The notes beneath the pieces are model-generated. The model had not been told where the DNA came from. It searched no databases and saw only the letters and a program-made list of their open reading frames with translations. From NCBI RefSeq assembly GCF_010122465.1, contig NZ_WLZY01000009.1, positions 54,719-118,718 of the forward strand: a stretch of DNA of 64,000 nucleotides, given 5' to 3'. Source of the DNA: Phytoactinopolyspora mesophila. Its GTDB lineage: Bacteria; Actinomycetota; Actinomycetes; Jiangellales; Jiangellaceae. The translations under genes and the position numbers were made by a program. Of this stretch, positions 9,706 to 18,515 are shown in pieces (positions within the stretch are counted from its first letter, which is position 1; the number at the start of each line of letters is the position of its first letter).

Positions 9706-10250
9706 GGATGATCGGTCTCCCCGCCTGGCTCCGCCTCGTCCCGGGACCAGCTGGCGTCATGCGCTTCGGACACCAGCTCGCTCAACCGCAGCTGCACACT
9801 GTGAACACGTGGGACGTCGTGCAACTTGATCTGGCCTTCCTCACTCGCGGCCGACACAATGAGCGTGCCGCACCGCAAGATCCGGTCGAGCAGCCCCTGC
9901 TCGAATGCCGCGTCGTTGATCCGGCGCAGCGGGATGTTCCGGCCGGTGCGCCGGATAATGCCGGCACGGGTGATGAGCCGGAAGTTGGTGACGGTGAACG
10001 TCGTGGTCAGCCACGTAAGGAACGGCCGCAGCGACCAGTAGAGAATGACGAACACACCGACGATGACCAATGCCCACCGCCCGACGGTGGGGCCCGTGGT
10101 GTCGTCGTCGGGCAGGATGCCGAGGCCGAACCCCACGGCCGCGCCGGTCACGAGCAGCACCGCGACCGGGACTAATAGTGCCTTGACGTGTGTACGCAGG
10201 TGGTGCTCGACGATCTCACCTTCGCTGAGGTGCTTCTGCGGAAAGGCCAT
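9702..10250 (-). CDS. PH-domain membrane protein
   Basis: 182 residues. Two membrane segments (about 24-44 and 56-80) are followed by a bacterial PH domain (about 85-165; FTVTNFRLITRAGIIRR, IPLRRINDAAFEQ, GTLIVSAAS). It resembles the conserved protein next to birA in mycobacteria (Rv3278c). Its function is unknown. The ATG at 10250 is chosen because the family consensus MAFPQKHLSEGE begins there. It ends overlapping the cyclase start, and birA lies 28 bases upstream. Confidence 0.87.
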   Translation of the reverse strand: MAFPQKHLSEGEIVEHHLRTHVKALLVPVAVLLVTGAAVGFGLGILPDDDTTGPTVGRWALVIVGVFVILYWSLRPFLTWLTTTFTVTNFRLITRAGIIRRTGRNIPLRRINDAAFEQGLLDRILRCGTLIVSAASEEGQIKLHDVPRVHSVQLRLSELVSEAHDASWSRDEAEPGGETDHP

Positions 10251-10278
10251 ACGCGCATCCTGACACAACCAGGGGCTC

Positions 10279-11019
10279 TTACACGGGGCGCAGGTGCACA
10301 ATGTCGCCGGCGCCTATCACCCGCCGCTCGGTGCCCGTCTGCAAGACCAGACGCCCGGTGTCGTCGATGTCTGCCGCGACGCCCTCGGCGGCGTCGGAAC
10401 CAGGAAACTCTACGCGCACCTGACGACCGAGGGTGGCGCAACGCTGCCGATATGCCGGGGCGATCCCGGCAGCGGGATCGCCACGGTGATCGTGCCACTC
10501 GGCATAACGTTCGGCGAGCCGATCGCCGAGCGCTTCCAGCATCTCCGCCGGTTGAATGCCGGCCGCGCCCTCGAGAAACAGTGATGTCGCGGTCGGCGGC
10601 AGCTGGTCACGCCGCTGCGTGACATTCAGGCCGATCCCGGCAACAGCGGCAGCACCCTGCGGCGTGTCGACCCGTTCGACCAGGATGCCGGCCAGTTTGC
10701 GCTCGTCGACCAGGACGTCGTTGGGCCATTTGAGCTTCGCCCCCACGCCGGTGAGCCCGACCACCGCGTCAACCGCGGCGACCCCGACCAGCAGCGGCAG
10801 CCACGGCCACCGCTCGACTGGCACGTCGCGAGGACGGAGCAGGAAGGACACCGCGAGGCTGGATCCGGGCGGGGCCTCCCAGGTACGGTCCAGCCGTCCC
10901 CGGCCGGTGCGCTGGTATCCGGCGACGACGGCGGTGCCTTCGGCGGCGCCGGAACGCGCGAGTTCCGCGACGTCGACATTGGTGGAGCCCGTCTCCTCGA
11001 CCCGCCGCACCTGCCACAT
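10279..11019 (-). CDS. birA: Biotin--[acetyl-CoA-carboxylase] ligase
   Basis: Attaches biotin to the lysine of biotin carrier domains through biotinyl-AMP. Visible family motifs are GSTN, GRGRLDRTW (the GRGR nucleotide loop), LKWPNDVLV with KLAGILVE, and GIGLNV. The C-terminal SH3-like domain begins near residue 200. At 246 residues it lacks the N-terminal DNA-binding domain of E. coli BirA, so it is a non-repressor class I ligase. AGGAG lies upstream of the ATG. Its likely substrate, the carboxylase alpha subunit, is encoded at 32770. Confidence 0.93.
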   Translation of the reverse strand: MWQVRRVEETGSTNVDVAELARSGAAEGTAVVAGYQRTGRGRLDRTWEAPPGSSLAVSFLLRPRDVPVERWPWLPLLVGVAAVDAVVGLTGVGAKLKWPNDVLVDERKLAGILVERVDTPQGAAAVAGIGLNVTQRRDQLPPTATSLFLEGAAGIQPAEMLEALGDRLAERYAEWHDHRGDPAAGIAPAYRQRCATLGRQVRVEFPGSDAAEGVAADIDDTGRLVLQTGTERRVIGAGDIVHLRPV

Positions 11020-11044
11020 GGCTTCTCCTAGCTACCTACGCTCG

Positions 11045-11164
11045 GTGATCATGAGCAGATTTCCGCCCTAATCCGCGATGATCGTGTGCGCATTCGGGTC
11101 ACCATAGCGACACAAACTCTCTCACGATCACTGCGCGGCGGTGCGGAAATCTGCTCATGATCAC
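11045..11164. repeat. 22-bp perfect inverted repeat, GATCATGAGC family
   Basis: The arms 11045-11066 and 11143-11164 are perfect reverse complements beginning GTGATCATGAGCAG. The centre contains further GATCGTG/CACGATC pairing. It lies between the ppc 3' end and the birA 5' end, where it may end ppc transcription. Confidence 0.85.
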
Positions 11165-11181
11165 GGCGTAGGCGGGCGCGC

Positions 11182-13833
11182 TCAACCGGTGTTCTGCAGC
11201 CCCGCGGCGACGCCGTTGACGCTGATCTGCAACAGCCGGCGGCTGGCTGCTTCGTCGGCAGTCTCCGTGTCCTCGCCCCGGCGCAGCGTCCGCAACGCGC
11301 GCACCTGCAAATACGAGAGCGCGTCGACATAAGGGTTGCGCAGCGCCACCGCGCGGCCGAGAACTCGACGATCCTCCAGGAGCCGGGAGTGCCCCGTCAC
11401 ATTGAGGACCCACTCGATGGCCAGCGCGTGTTCGGCCAGGATCATCTCCGTCAGCTCGGGTCGTTCGCCCAGTTCGAGGTAACGCGCGGCGATCCGGCGA
11501 TCGGTCTTGGCCAGAGACATCTCGACGTTCTCGAGCATCACGGTGAACAGCGGCCATTCATCCCGGGCCCGCCGCAGCAGGTCCAGGTCGCCCACCGCGG
11601 CCAGCCCCGAACCGAGGCCGTACCAGCCGGGCAGGTTGACCCTGGTCTGCGCCCAGGAGAACACCCACGGAATCGCCCGGAGGTCATCGAGCGACGAGAC
11701 GGTCAGGCCACGACGGGCCGGGCGGGAGCCGAGCGGCAGCGAGCCGACCTCCTCGAGCGGGGTGACCCGGGCGAACCACTCCGGGAACCCTTCGGTGTGC
11801 ACCAGCGCGTGGTAGGCGTCTTTGGCGGCAGCGTCAAGGGTGGAGGCCACATCGGCGAACTCCACAGCGGCGTTGCGGGCGCGTTCTTCGACCTCCGGGG
11901 TGGAAGCAAGCAACACGGCGGAGGCCACCTGCTCGATGTGCCGGCGGGCAATCGCCGGATTCCCGTACCGCGCGAAGATGACCTCACCTTGTTCGGTGAG
12001 CTTGAGCCGGCCGTCCACGGATCCTGGCGCCTGGGCCAGCACCGCCCGGTTCGCCGGGCCGCCGCCACGCCCGAGCGCACCACCACGACCGTGGAACAAG
12101 GTCAGGGTGATCTTGTGCCGGGCGGCCCACTCGGCGAGTCTGGACTGCGCGTCGTACAGCTTCAGCGTGGCCGACACCGGGCCGACGTCCTTCGCGGAGT
12201 CGGAGTATCCGAGCATGACCTCGAGGCGATTCCCGGTCTCTTCCAGCCTGGCCTGAGTCTCGGGCAGGTCGAGGACACCTTCGAGCACCTGGACCGATGC
12301 TTCGAGGTCGGCGCCGGTCTCGAAGAGCGGGACGACGTCGAGCGCCAGCGCCCGCCCGTCCAGCGCATACCTGGCCAGCTCATGGACAGCAGCGATGTCG
12401 GCGGCGGACTGGGTGAATGAGACGACGTACCGGCGGCAGGCGTCGGCGCCGAACCGGGCCTGGATCTGAGCCATGACCCGGATGGTGGCCAGTACCTCTT
12501 GAGTCTGGTCGGACAGCTCACCACCGGCACGAACCTCCTCCAGCGCCGCGCGATGCACCGCGCTGTGCTGGCGGATCTCCAGCTCAGCCAGGTGGAAGCC
12601 GAACGACTCGACTTGCCAAACCAGACTCTGGAGCTCGCCGTACGCCTGCCGCAGCGCTCCAGACTGCACGAGGCTCGCCTGGATCATGCGCAGTTCCTCG
12701 AGCAGTTCGTCGGCATTGGAGTAGCCGAGGTCGGCGTCACGGCGCCGGGTGGCGGCCAGCCGGGCGGCGGCGTAGAGCAGTGCAATGCGATGCGGCTCGT
12801 TCGGGGAGCGTTCAGCAAGCTCCGCGTAGAGTTCCGGCTGGGCGGCCTCGGCGTCGCCCAGGATCCGGGTGATCTCTGGCGACGGAGGCGTCGATGCGGC
12901 GTCGAGTGTCAGCCCACGCCCCACCCGTGCGCAGGCGGTCTCCAGCGCGGCCAGCACGTGATCGGACTGAATCGCGATCGCCTGGCGGGTGATGGAGCTG
13001 GTGACAAAGGGGTTGCCGTCGCGGTCTCCCCCGATCCACGAGCCCAGCCGGACAAACGCCGGCACCCGGGGCGCGCGCATTTCCTGATCGTCGCCGAGCG
13101 CGGCGTCGGCGCGCCGGTAGACCTGTGGCACGACGTGGAACAGCACGTCGTCGAAGGCCGACATGGCGGTGCGGACCTCGTCGAGCGGTCCCGGACGGCG
13201 GGCCCGCAGCGGGGCCGTGCGCCACAGGACGTCGACGTGCTCGAGAAGCAGCCGTTGCGTCTCGGCGGCCTCGGACATGCCCAGCCGGGAATCGTCGCGT
13301 CGTTCCAGAAGCTCCGCGATCTGGCGGATCGCATTGACGACGGCGCGGCGGCGCGCCTCCGTGGGGTGGGCGGTCAGCACCGGCCGGAATTCGAGGCTGC
13401 CGAGCATCCCGTTCGCTTGGTCGGCGCCGGCCAGCGCGGCGATCTCGGCTACGGCCTGGGACATCGCACCCGACAGCGGCCGATCAGCGGCATCACCGGC
13501 GCGCAGCGCACGGATCCGGTGGTATTCCTCGGCCGCGTTCACCAGATGGAAGTAGACCGTGAACGCCCGGGCGACTTCTTCGCACCGATCCATCGGCCAG
13601 GAGCTCACGAGCCGTTCGGCCTGGCTAGCGGCGTCGTCAGCGACTGTCAGGTCTTCATGATGCGAGGCGATGACCAGCTCGCGGAGACGCTCGACGTCGT
13701 CGAGTAGACCCGCGCCACCGTACTCGCGAAGGACTTGCCCGAGGGCTTCGCCGAGGACGCGTACGTCGGCGCGAAGAGCGTCGGGCATCTCGAAGCGGGC
13801 AGCCTCACGGGACCCCGTTGCGGTAGGAGACAC
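11182..13833 (-). CDS. ppc: Phosphoenolpyruvate carboxylase
   Basis: Anaplerotic enzyme making oxaloacetate from PEP and bicarbonate. At 883 residues it is the normal bacterial size. The catalytic histidine motif LTAHPTEARRR is at about residue 155, GYSDSAKDVG at about 545, and the glycine-rich FHGRGGALGRGGG at about 590. It ends in NTG, matching the family consensus C-terminus. The GTG start has a TANNNT hexamer 7 bases upstream. It is divergent from a lipoprotein gene. Confidence 0.97.
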   Translation of the reverse strand: MSPTATGSREAARFEMPDALRADVRVLGEALGQVLREYGGAGLLDDVERLRELVIASHHEDLTVADDAASQAERLVSSWPMDRCEEVARAFTVYFHLVNAAEEYHRIRALRAGDAADRPLSGAMSQAVAEIAALAGADQANGMLGSLEFRPVLTAHPTEARRRAVVNAIRQIAELLERRDDSRLGMSEAAETQRLLLEHVDVLWRTAPLRARRPGPLDEVRTAMSAFDDVLFHVVPQVYRRADAALGDDQEMRAPRVPAFVRLGSWIGGDRDGNPFVTSSITRQAIAIQSDHVLAALETACARVGRGLTLDAASTPPSPEITRILGDAEAAQPELYAELAERSPNEPHRIALLYAAARLAATRRRDADLGYSNADELLEELRMIQASLVQSGALRQAYGELQSLVWQVESFGFHLAELEIRQHSAVHRAALEEVRAGGELSDQTQEVLATIRVMAQIQARFGADACRRYVVSFTQSAADIAAVHELARYALDGRALALDVVPLFETGADLEASVQVLEGVLDLPETQARLEETGNRLEVMLGYSDSAKDVGPVSATLKLYDAQSRLAEWAARHKITLTLFHGRGGALGRGGGPANRAVLAQAPGSVDGRLKLTEQGEVIFARYGNPAIARRHIEQVASAVLLASTPEVEERARNAAVEFADVASTLDAAAKDAYHALVHTEGFPEWFARVTPLEEVGSLPLGSRPARRGLTVSSLDDLRAIPWVFSWAQTRVNLPGWYGLGSGLAAVGDLDLLRRARDEWPLFTVMLENVEMSLAKTDRRIAARYLELGERPELTEMILAEHALAIEWVLNVTGHSRLLEDRRVLGRAVALRNPYVDALSYLQVRALRTLRRGEDTETADEAASRRLLQISVNGVAAGLQNTG

Positions 13834-13840
13834 GTTGACT

Positions 13841-13846
13841 AGCGTA
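13841..13846 (-). promoter_or_regulatory. -10 hexamer TACGCT, leaderless ppc start
   Basis: Minus-strand TACGCT with 7 bases to the GTG of ppc at 13833. No Shine-Dalgarno sequence is present. Confidence 0.5.
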
Positions 13847-13957
13847 AGACCAGGGGGAGCACAGCCCGGAAACCGCCCGCCTTGCGAGATTGCCGGGCCC
13901 GGCTGGACACGGCTGATCGCGTCCGCGCCAGTCGCCCGGCCTGGCTGCTGAAGACGT

Positions 13958-13963
13958 TATGGT
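13958..13963 (+). promoter_or_regulatory. -10 hexamer TATGGT, leaderless start
   Basis: TATGGT lies 6 bases before the GTG at 13970, which lacks a ribosome binding site. Confidence 0.45.
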
Positions 13964-13969
13964 CAGCTG

Positions 13970-14989
13970 GTGAACGTACACAGGACCGGCCCCGCGCACC
14001 TCGCGCGACGCCGGCTCATGACGGTGATCACCGCTACTCTCGCTGCCGCCGCGGTCACGCTGGTGGGTTGTGGTTCCGATGACGACGGCGGTCAAGCGGG
14101 CGGGACCAGCCTCCAGCAAGCGCTCAGCCGGGTCTCGGCGACGGACGCGACAGTCACCTACATCGAGTTCGGCGACGCCGAACGGATACGTGAGGCATCG
14201 GGCGGCTCGTTCAAGGGTGTGTGGGGCAGCCTGGACGGATGGGGGTCTTCCACCCTGGCCCAGTATCGCCGCCAGGTTCCAGAGGTGTTGGGGATCGACC
14301 CGGAGGCGGCGCAGATGTACCTCACCGTGGGCCAACCACCAGAAACGGTCACATTGCTCCAGGGTGGTCAGGACGCCGAGGCGATCACGTCGGCGAGCAC
14401 GGCTTCCGGGTGGACGGGTGAGGACACTCTGACGCTGGAGATGGACCCCACCCAGCCGATCAGCATCTCCTCCCCACACATCCGTCCGCTGGCGGACGAC
14501 GTCGTCGTGGGTGGCACAGCCGCCGACCTGGGTGTCGTCGACGCCGATGGCGAAGACACCACCCTTGCCGGGGCACCAGTCGTCGGTGAGCTCGCCGATT
14601 GCCTGGGCGACGTCTTCGCCGCGTATTTCATCGACTCCGAGGCGTACCCGACAGCGTTGGGGGTGCGCCCAGCCGAGGACGACCCGGAGTCGCCGGTGAG
14701 CATCATGTGCGTGCTGACCCCCTCCGTGAGCGACGCGGAGCGCCTCGCCGAGGAGATCCCGTCGACGGTGGCCGAAGGCGATATGCCTTCGCAGGGAAGG
14801 CCGTACGCCATTATGTTCGAAGCGGCCGAGGCGGAGATCCTCGACGGCGAACACGTGGTGAGGGTGGAACTGGAGCATACCGACGGGGCGCTCGCCAACG
14901 TCATCTTCCAGATGGTTTTCAAGCGCGACCTGCCGGTGGTCTCCCTGGGCGACCCGGCCGCCGAACTCTCGGACGACGATACGCCCTGA
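13970..14989 (+). CDS. Putative lipoprotein, paralogue of the next gene
   Basis: 339 residues with a lipoprotein signal: ARRR n-region, hydrophobic core, LVGC lipobox at about residue 34, then an Asp/Gly linker. The mature protein shares many positions with the 15087 product, including YIEFGD, LDGWGSS, GGQD, SGWTGED and ADCLGDV, so the two are paralogues. No domain is recognised. The GTG at 13970 is chosen because it retains the arginine-rich n-region; an internal ATG at 14018 would be the alternative. Confidence 0.8.
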   Translation: MNVHRTGPAHLARRRLMTVITATLAAAAVTLVGCGSDDDGGQAGGTSLQQALSRVSATDATVTYIEFGDAERIREASGGSFKGVWGSLDGWGSSTLAQYRRQVPEVLGIDPEAAQMYLTVGQPPETVTLLQGGQDAEAITSASTASGWTGEDTLTLEMDPTQPISISSPHIRPLADDVVVGGTAADLGVVDADGEDTTLAGAPVVGELADCLGDVFAAYFIDSEAYPTALGVRPAEDDPESPVSIMCVLTPSVSDAERLAEEIPSTVAEGDMPSQGRPYAIMFEAAEAEILDGEHVVRVELEHTDGALANVIFQMVFKRDLPVVSLGDPAAELSDDDTP

Positions 14990-15074
14990 GCCCAAGCGGT
15001 ACGAGCGGTCGGCACACGCTCCCGATTCCCCATCGATCCACCCGCCGGTAGTGCGCCGACGAGGGACCGTGCCC

Positions 15075-15080
15075 TAAAGT
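15075..15080 (+). promoter_or_regulatory. -10 hexamer TAAAGT, leaderless start
   Basis: TAAAGT lies 6 bases before the ATG at 15087, matching the arrangement upstream of its paralogue. Confidence 0.5.
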
Positions 15081-15086
15081 CCGCCC

Positions 15087-16091
15087 ATGTGCATATGCGG
15101 ATATGTCCGGCGTCTACCCCATCGCCGGCGCCAGTGGTCACTCCCGATCGGCCTGACCACCCTTGCGCTCGTTCTCACCGCCTGCTCCGGATCGGACACC
15201 GGCGGAACAAGCACTGACGACGGGCACAGCGCCCTGGAACGCTCGCTCGGCCGGATCCAAGCGACCGAGTCAAGTGCTCAGTACATCGAATTCGCCGACC
15301 TACAGATGCTGGACGAGGTGTCAGGAGACTCCTTCAGCTGGACGTGGAGCAGCCTTGACGGCTGGGGCTCCTCGATCGTCGGGCCTTATGGGCGCCAACT
15401 GCCGTCAGTGGTCGGCGTGGACCTGAACGACGCCGGCTCCATCCTCGCGATCAGCACTTCACCGAGCGCGTTCATGCTGGTGGAGGGCGGCCAGGATGAA
15501 GACGAGGTCTTGACTACGGCTAACAGCTCAGGATGGTCCGGCGAGGACATCCTGATCGCCGAGGAGAATCTGCGACAGCCGTTGGCCAACTACATCCCGC
15601 AGATCAAAGCCACCGGGGCCGATGCGGTGCTGGGCGACAGTGAGGCCGACCTCTCACTGGTCGATGCCGACGACTCCAGCCTGGCCGACGATCCCGTCAT
15701 CGAAGATCTCGCCGCCTGCCTCGGCGACGTCGTCGTCGGCTTGATCACTCACGGCGACGACTACTCCGAAGATGACACACCCGCGCTCGCAGCCGGTGTG
15801 CGCCAGGACGCCGACCACCCGGAGGCGCCCGTCAGCATCCTCTGTGTGCAAGCCGGCTCCGCCAGCGATGCCGAACAGATCGCCGGGTCGATCGACGAGG
15901 CGCTGTCGTCCGGGGTTCACCCCCGCAGCGGTCGATCGTATTCCACCTACTTCCAGGACTCCGACGTCAGTCTCGTCAACGGAGGGAGCACGGTGAAGAT
16001 GGTGGTGAGCAATACCCCCGAGGCGTTCGCCAGCACCATCCTGCAGATGACCCAGGGACGCATGCTGCCCGGCGTCAACTCGACCGGCTGA
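15087..16091 (+). CDS. Putative lipoprotein, paralogue of the 13970 product
   Basis: 334 residues. The signal peptide has a basic n-region (RRLPHRRRQ), a hydrophobic core and an LTAC lipobox at about 34. Conserved paralogue motifs are [36 protein letters not shown] and PVSILCV. Two cysteines in the mature part are shared with the 13970 product and may form a disulfide (inference). The function is unknown. It has its own promoter and lies 41 bases before the carboxylase beta gene, which has a separate ribosome site. Confidence 0.8.
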   Translation: MCICGYVRRLPHRRRQWSLPIGLTTLALVLTACSGSDTGGTSTDDGHSALERSLGRIQATESSAQYIEFADLQMLDEVSGDSFSWTWSSLDGWGSSIVGPYGRQLPSVVGVDLNDAGSILAISTSPSAFMLVEGGQDEDEVLTTANSSGWSGEDILIAEENLRQPLANYIPQIKATGADAVLGDSEADLSLVDADDSSLADDPVIEDLAACLGDVVVGLITHGDDYSEDDTPALAAGVRQDADHPEAPVSILCVQAGSASDAEQIAGSIDEALSSGVHPRSGRSYSTYFQDSDVSLVNGGSTVKMVVSNTPEAFASTILQMTQGRMLPGVNSTG

Positions 16092-16131
16092 CCCGTCTAC
16101 CCTGCAGGGGGAGCATCGAACGGAGGGATTC

Positions 16132-17721
16132 ATGACCGCGACGGAAGACGGGCCGGACATTCATACCACCGCGGGGAAGCTCGCTGACCTCCAGAACCGG
16201 ATCGAAGAAGCCGTGCACGCCGGATCCGCTCGCGCGGTGGAGAAGCAGCACGCGCGCGGGAAGCACACGGCCCGCGAACGGATCACGATGCTGGTGGACG
16301 AGGGCTCGTTCGTGGAGTTCGACGAGCTGGCCCGGCACCGGTCTACTGCGTTCGGGTTGGAGAAGAACCGGCCCTACGGCGACGGCGTGGTCACCGGCAT
16401 CGGCACGGTGAACGGGCGCCAGATCGCCGTCTTCAGCCAGGACGTCACCGTCTTCGGCGGCAGTCTGGGCCAGGTCTACGGCGAGAAGATTGTCAAGATC
16501 ATCGACTTCGCGCTGAAGACCGGCTGCCCGTTGATCGGTATCAACGAAGGCGGTGGGGCGCGGATCCAGGAGGGCGTCGTCTCCCTCGGGCTCTACGGCG
16601 AGATTTTCCGCCGCAATACCCATGCCTCCGGCGTCATCCCGCAGATTTCCCTCATCATGGGCGCGGCCGCGGGTGGGCATGTGTACTCTCCAGCGCTCAC
16701 CGATTTCACCGTCATGGTGGACCAGACCTCCCAGATGTTCATCACGGGTCCGGATGTCATCAAGACCGTCACCGGTGAAGACGTCAGCATGGAAGAGCTG
16801 GGTGGTGCGCACACACACAACACGAAGAGCGGCAACGCTCACTACATGGGTTCGGATGAGACCGACGCCATCGACTACGTCAAGGCGCTGTTGTCCTACC
16901 TGCCGCAGAACAACCTCGACGAACCGCCGACGTTCGAGGTCTCCGAGCCGGTGTATGAGATCACCGACCACGACCGTTCCCTCGACACGTTGATCCCGGA
17001 CAGCCCCAACCAGCCGTACGACATACACCGGGTGATCGAGACCGTCCTCGACGACGACGAATTCCTGGAGGTGCAGCCGCTGTTCGCGGCGAACATCGTC
17101 GTGGGATTCGGACGTATCGGCGGGCATTCGGTCGGCATCGTGGCCAACCAGCCCATGCACCTGGCCGGCACCCTCGACATCGACGCCTCGGAGAAGGCCG
17201 CGCGATTCGTCCGGACCTGTGACGCGTTCAACGTCCCGGTGCTCACCTTCGTCGATGTTCCTGGTTTCCTGCCCGGCACTGCCCAGGAGTGGGACGGCAT
17301 CATCCGCCGCGGCGCCAAACTGATCTACGCCTATGCCGAGGCAACCGTCCCTCTGGTCACGGTGATCACCCGCAAAGCGTACGGCGGCGCCTACGACGTC
17401 ATGGGCTCCAAGCATCTAGGTGCCGACGTCAACTTCGCCTGGCCAACAGCCCAAATCGCGGTCATGGGCGCTCAGGGTGCGGTCAACATCCTCTACCGGC
17501 GAGAGCTGGCCGAGTCCGACGACCCCGACACCCGGCGGGCCGAGCTGATCACCGAGTACGAGGACACCCTCGCCAACCCCTATGTCGCCGCCGAGCGGGG
17601 CTACGTGGATGCCGTCATCGAGCCGTCGCGCACCCGGTCCGCCGTGGCGCAGGCGCTGCGTGCGCTGCGCACCAAGCGGGAGACCCTGCCGCCCAAGAAA
17701 CACGGCAACATCCCGTTGTGA
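16132..17721 (+). CDS. accD5: Acyl-CoA (propionyl/acetyl-CoA) carboxylase beta subunit
   Basis: Carboxyltransferase subunit that moves the carboxyl group from biotin to acyl-CoA. The crotonase-fold N and C halves are intact. The oxyanion-hole regions are GGGARIQEG (about residue 140) and [13 protein letters not shown] (about 415). At 529 residues it matches the AccD5/PccB group, which makes methylmalonyl-CoA; the substrate is inferred. Strong ribosome site GGAGGG. Downstream are a DUF3817 gene and the epsilon subunit, and further on maf and the alpha subunit, the order known from mycobacteria. Confidence 0.92.
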   Translation: MTATEDGPDIHTTAGKLADLQNRIEEAVHAGSARAVEKQHARGKHTARERITMLVDEGSFVEFDELARHRSTAFGLEKNRPYGDGVVTGIGTVNGRQIAVFSQDVTVFGGSLGQVYGEKIVKIIDFALKTGCPLIGINEGGGARIQEGVVSLGLYGEIFRRNTHASGVIPQISLIMGAAAGGHVYSPALTDFTVMVDQTSQMFITGPDVIKTVTGEDVSMEELGGAHTHNTKSGNAHYMGSDETDAIDYVKALLSYLPQNNLDEPPTFEVSEPVYEITDHDRSLDTLIPDSPNQPYDIHRVIETVLDDDEFLEVQPLFAANIVVGFGRIGGHSVGIVANQPMHLAGTLDIDASEKAARFVRTCDAFNVPVLTFVDVPGFLPGTAQEWDGIIRRGAKLIYAYAEATVPLVTVITRKAYGGAYDVMGSKHLGADVNFAWPTAQIAVMGAQGAVNILYRRELAESDDPDTRRAELITEYEDTLANPYVAAERGYVDAVIEPSRTRSAVAQALRALRTKRETLPPKKHGNIPL

Positions 17722-17765
17722 TCAGCCAGCACAACGCCATCACGTTCGAACCAGGAGGGCCAACC

Positions 17766-18164
17766 ATGTCCGATACCGCCCCGGGCGGCCTCGGCACCCG
17801 TGACCGCGCGACGAGTGCGGGCTCGGGGTCGGACCAGCCGTTTCACCGGCGGCTGTCGCCCGGCGCCTGGTTCCGGGTCGTCGCCATCGCCGAGGCGATC
17901 TCGTGGGCCGGTCTGCTGATCGGCATGCTGTTCAAATACGTGATCAGCGACACCGAGATCGGCGTCACCATCTTCGGCCCGATTCACGGCATCGTGTTCA
18001 TCATCTACGTGCTCGTCACGCTGCTCGTTTTCCGCCCGTTGCGCTGGGGGCCGTGGACCACCGTGTGGGCGCTGGCGGCGAGTGTCCCGCCGCTCACAAC
18101 CCTGGTCTTCGAGCGGTGGGCGGTGCGCACCGGCCGGCTGAGCCCCGAGCTGCGCCATTCGTGA
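17766..18164 (+). CDS. DUF3817 integral membrane protein
   Basis: 132 residues with three predicted membrane segments, about 38-56, 68-86 and 93-112. The DUF3817 signature appears as FRVVAIAEAISWAGLLIGM and FGPIHGIVFIIYV, and the C-terminus ends VRTGRL. Its function is unknown. AGGAGGG lies 6 bases before the ATG. It stands between the carboxylase beta and epsilon genes, so an envelope or lipid-precursor link is possible but unproven. Confidence 0.88.
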   Translation: MSDTAPGGLGTRDRATSAGSGSDQPFHRRLSPGAWFRVVAIAEAISWAGLLIGMLFKYVISDTEIGVTIFGPIHGIVFIIYVLVTLLVFRPLRWGPWTTVWALAASVPPLTTLVFERWAVRTGRLSPELRHS

Positions 18165-18165
18165 T

Positions 18166-18215
18166 GATCATTGTGCTCCTTTCGGCGTTATAGCACCCAC
18201 AAGCGCACAATGATC
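18166..18215. repeat. Inverted repeat GATCATTGTGC
   Basis: Arms 18166-18176 and 18205-18215 are perfect 11-bp reverse complements. It sits just after the DUF3817 stop and immediately upstream of the accE promoter hexamer, so it may act as a terminator or operator. Confidence 0.7.
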
Positions 18216-18228
18216 TTGAAGCCTGGCC

Positions 18229-18234
18229 TAGAAT
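18229..18234 (+). promoter_or_regulatory. -10 hexamer TAGAAT, leaderless accE start
   Basis: TAGAAT is 7 bases before the ATG at 18242; no ribosome site is present, so accE can be expressed independently of accD5. Confidence 0.55.
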
Positions 18235-18241
18235 TCCGCCC

Positions 18242-18460
18242 ATGAGCGACGAGAGCATGCCGCTGGTGCGGGTCATCAAGGGACACCCGACCGACGACGA
18301 GCTCGCCGCCGTCGTGACGGTCGTCTCGGCCAAAGCGGCTGCCGCGGCTGACCAGCCTGCGCCGGCCCGGCCGTCGACCTGGGCGGCGTACTGGCGTACC
18401 GTCCGCGCTCCGCTGAAACCCGGCCCGGGAGCGTGGCGGGCCAGCGCGCTCCCCCACTAG
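18242..18460 (+). CDS. accE: Acyl-CoA carboxylase epsilon subunit
   Basis: 72 residues, the usual size of the small actinobacterial epsilon subunits that enhance or assemble the alpha-beta carboxylase. The family motif is clear: VIKGHPTDDELAAVVTVV at residues 12-29, then an Ala/Pro-rich linker and a Trp-containing C-terminus (STWAAYWR). It belongs with the beta subunit at 16132 and the alpha subunit at 32770. Confidence 0.88.
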   Translation: MSDESMPLVRVIKGHPTDDELAAVVTVVSAKAAAAADQPAPARPSTWAAYWRTVRAPLKPGPGAWRASALPH

Positions 18461-18503
18461 CGACAAGCGACACAATTCGGATGCCCGGCTGGGCGCCGAC
18501 CAG

Positions 18504-18509
18504 TAAGGT
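18504..18509 (+). promoter_or_regulatory. -10 hexamer TAAGGT, leaderless start
   Basis: TAAGGT with 6 bases to the ATG at 18516. Confidence 0.5.
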
Positions 18510-18515
18510 GCCGCC

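Noticed and set aside
16075..17415. Long open frame (446 codons) on the strand opposite accD5
   Set aside because: Antisense shadow of a well-supported carboxylase gene; high-GC coding regions often leave long complementary frames. Residue composition is not domain-like.
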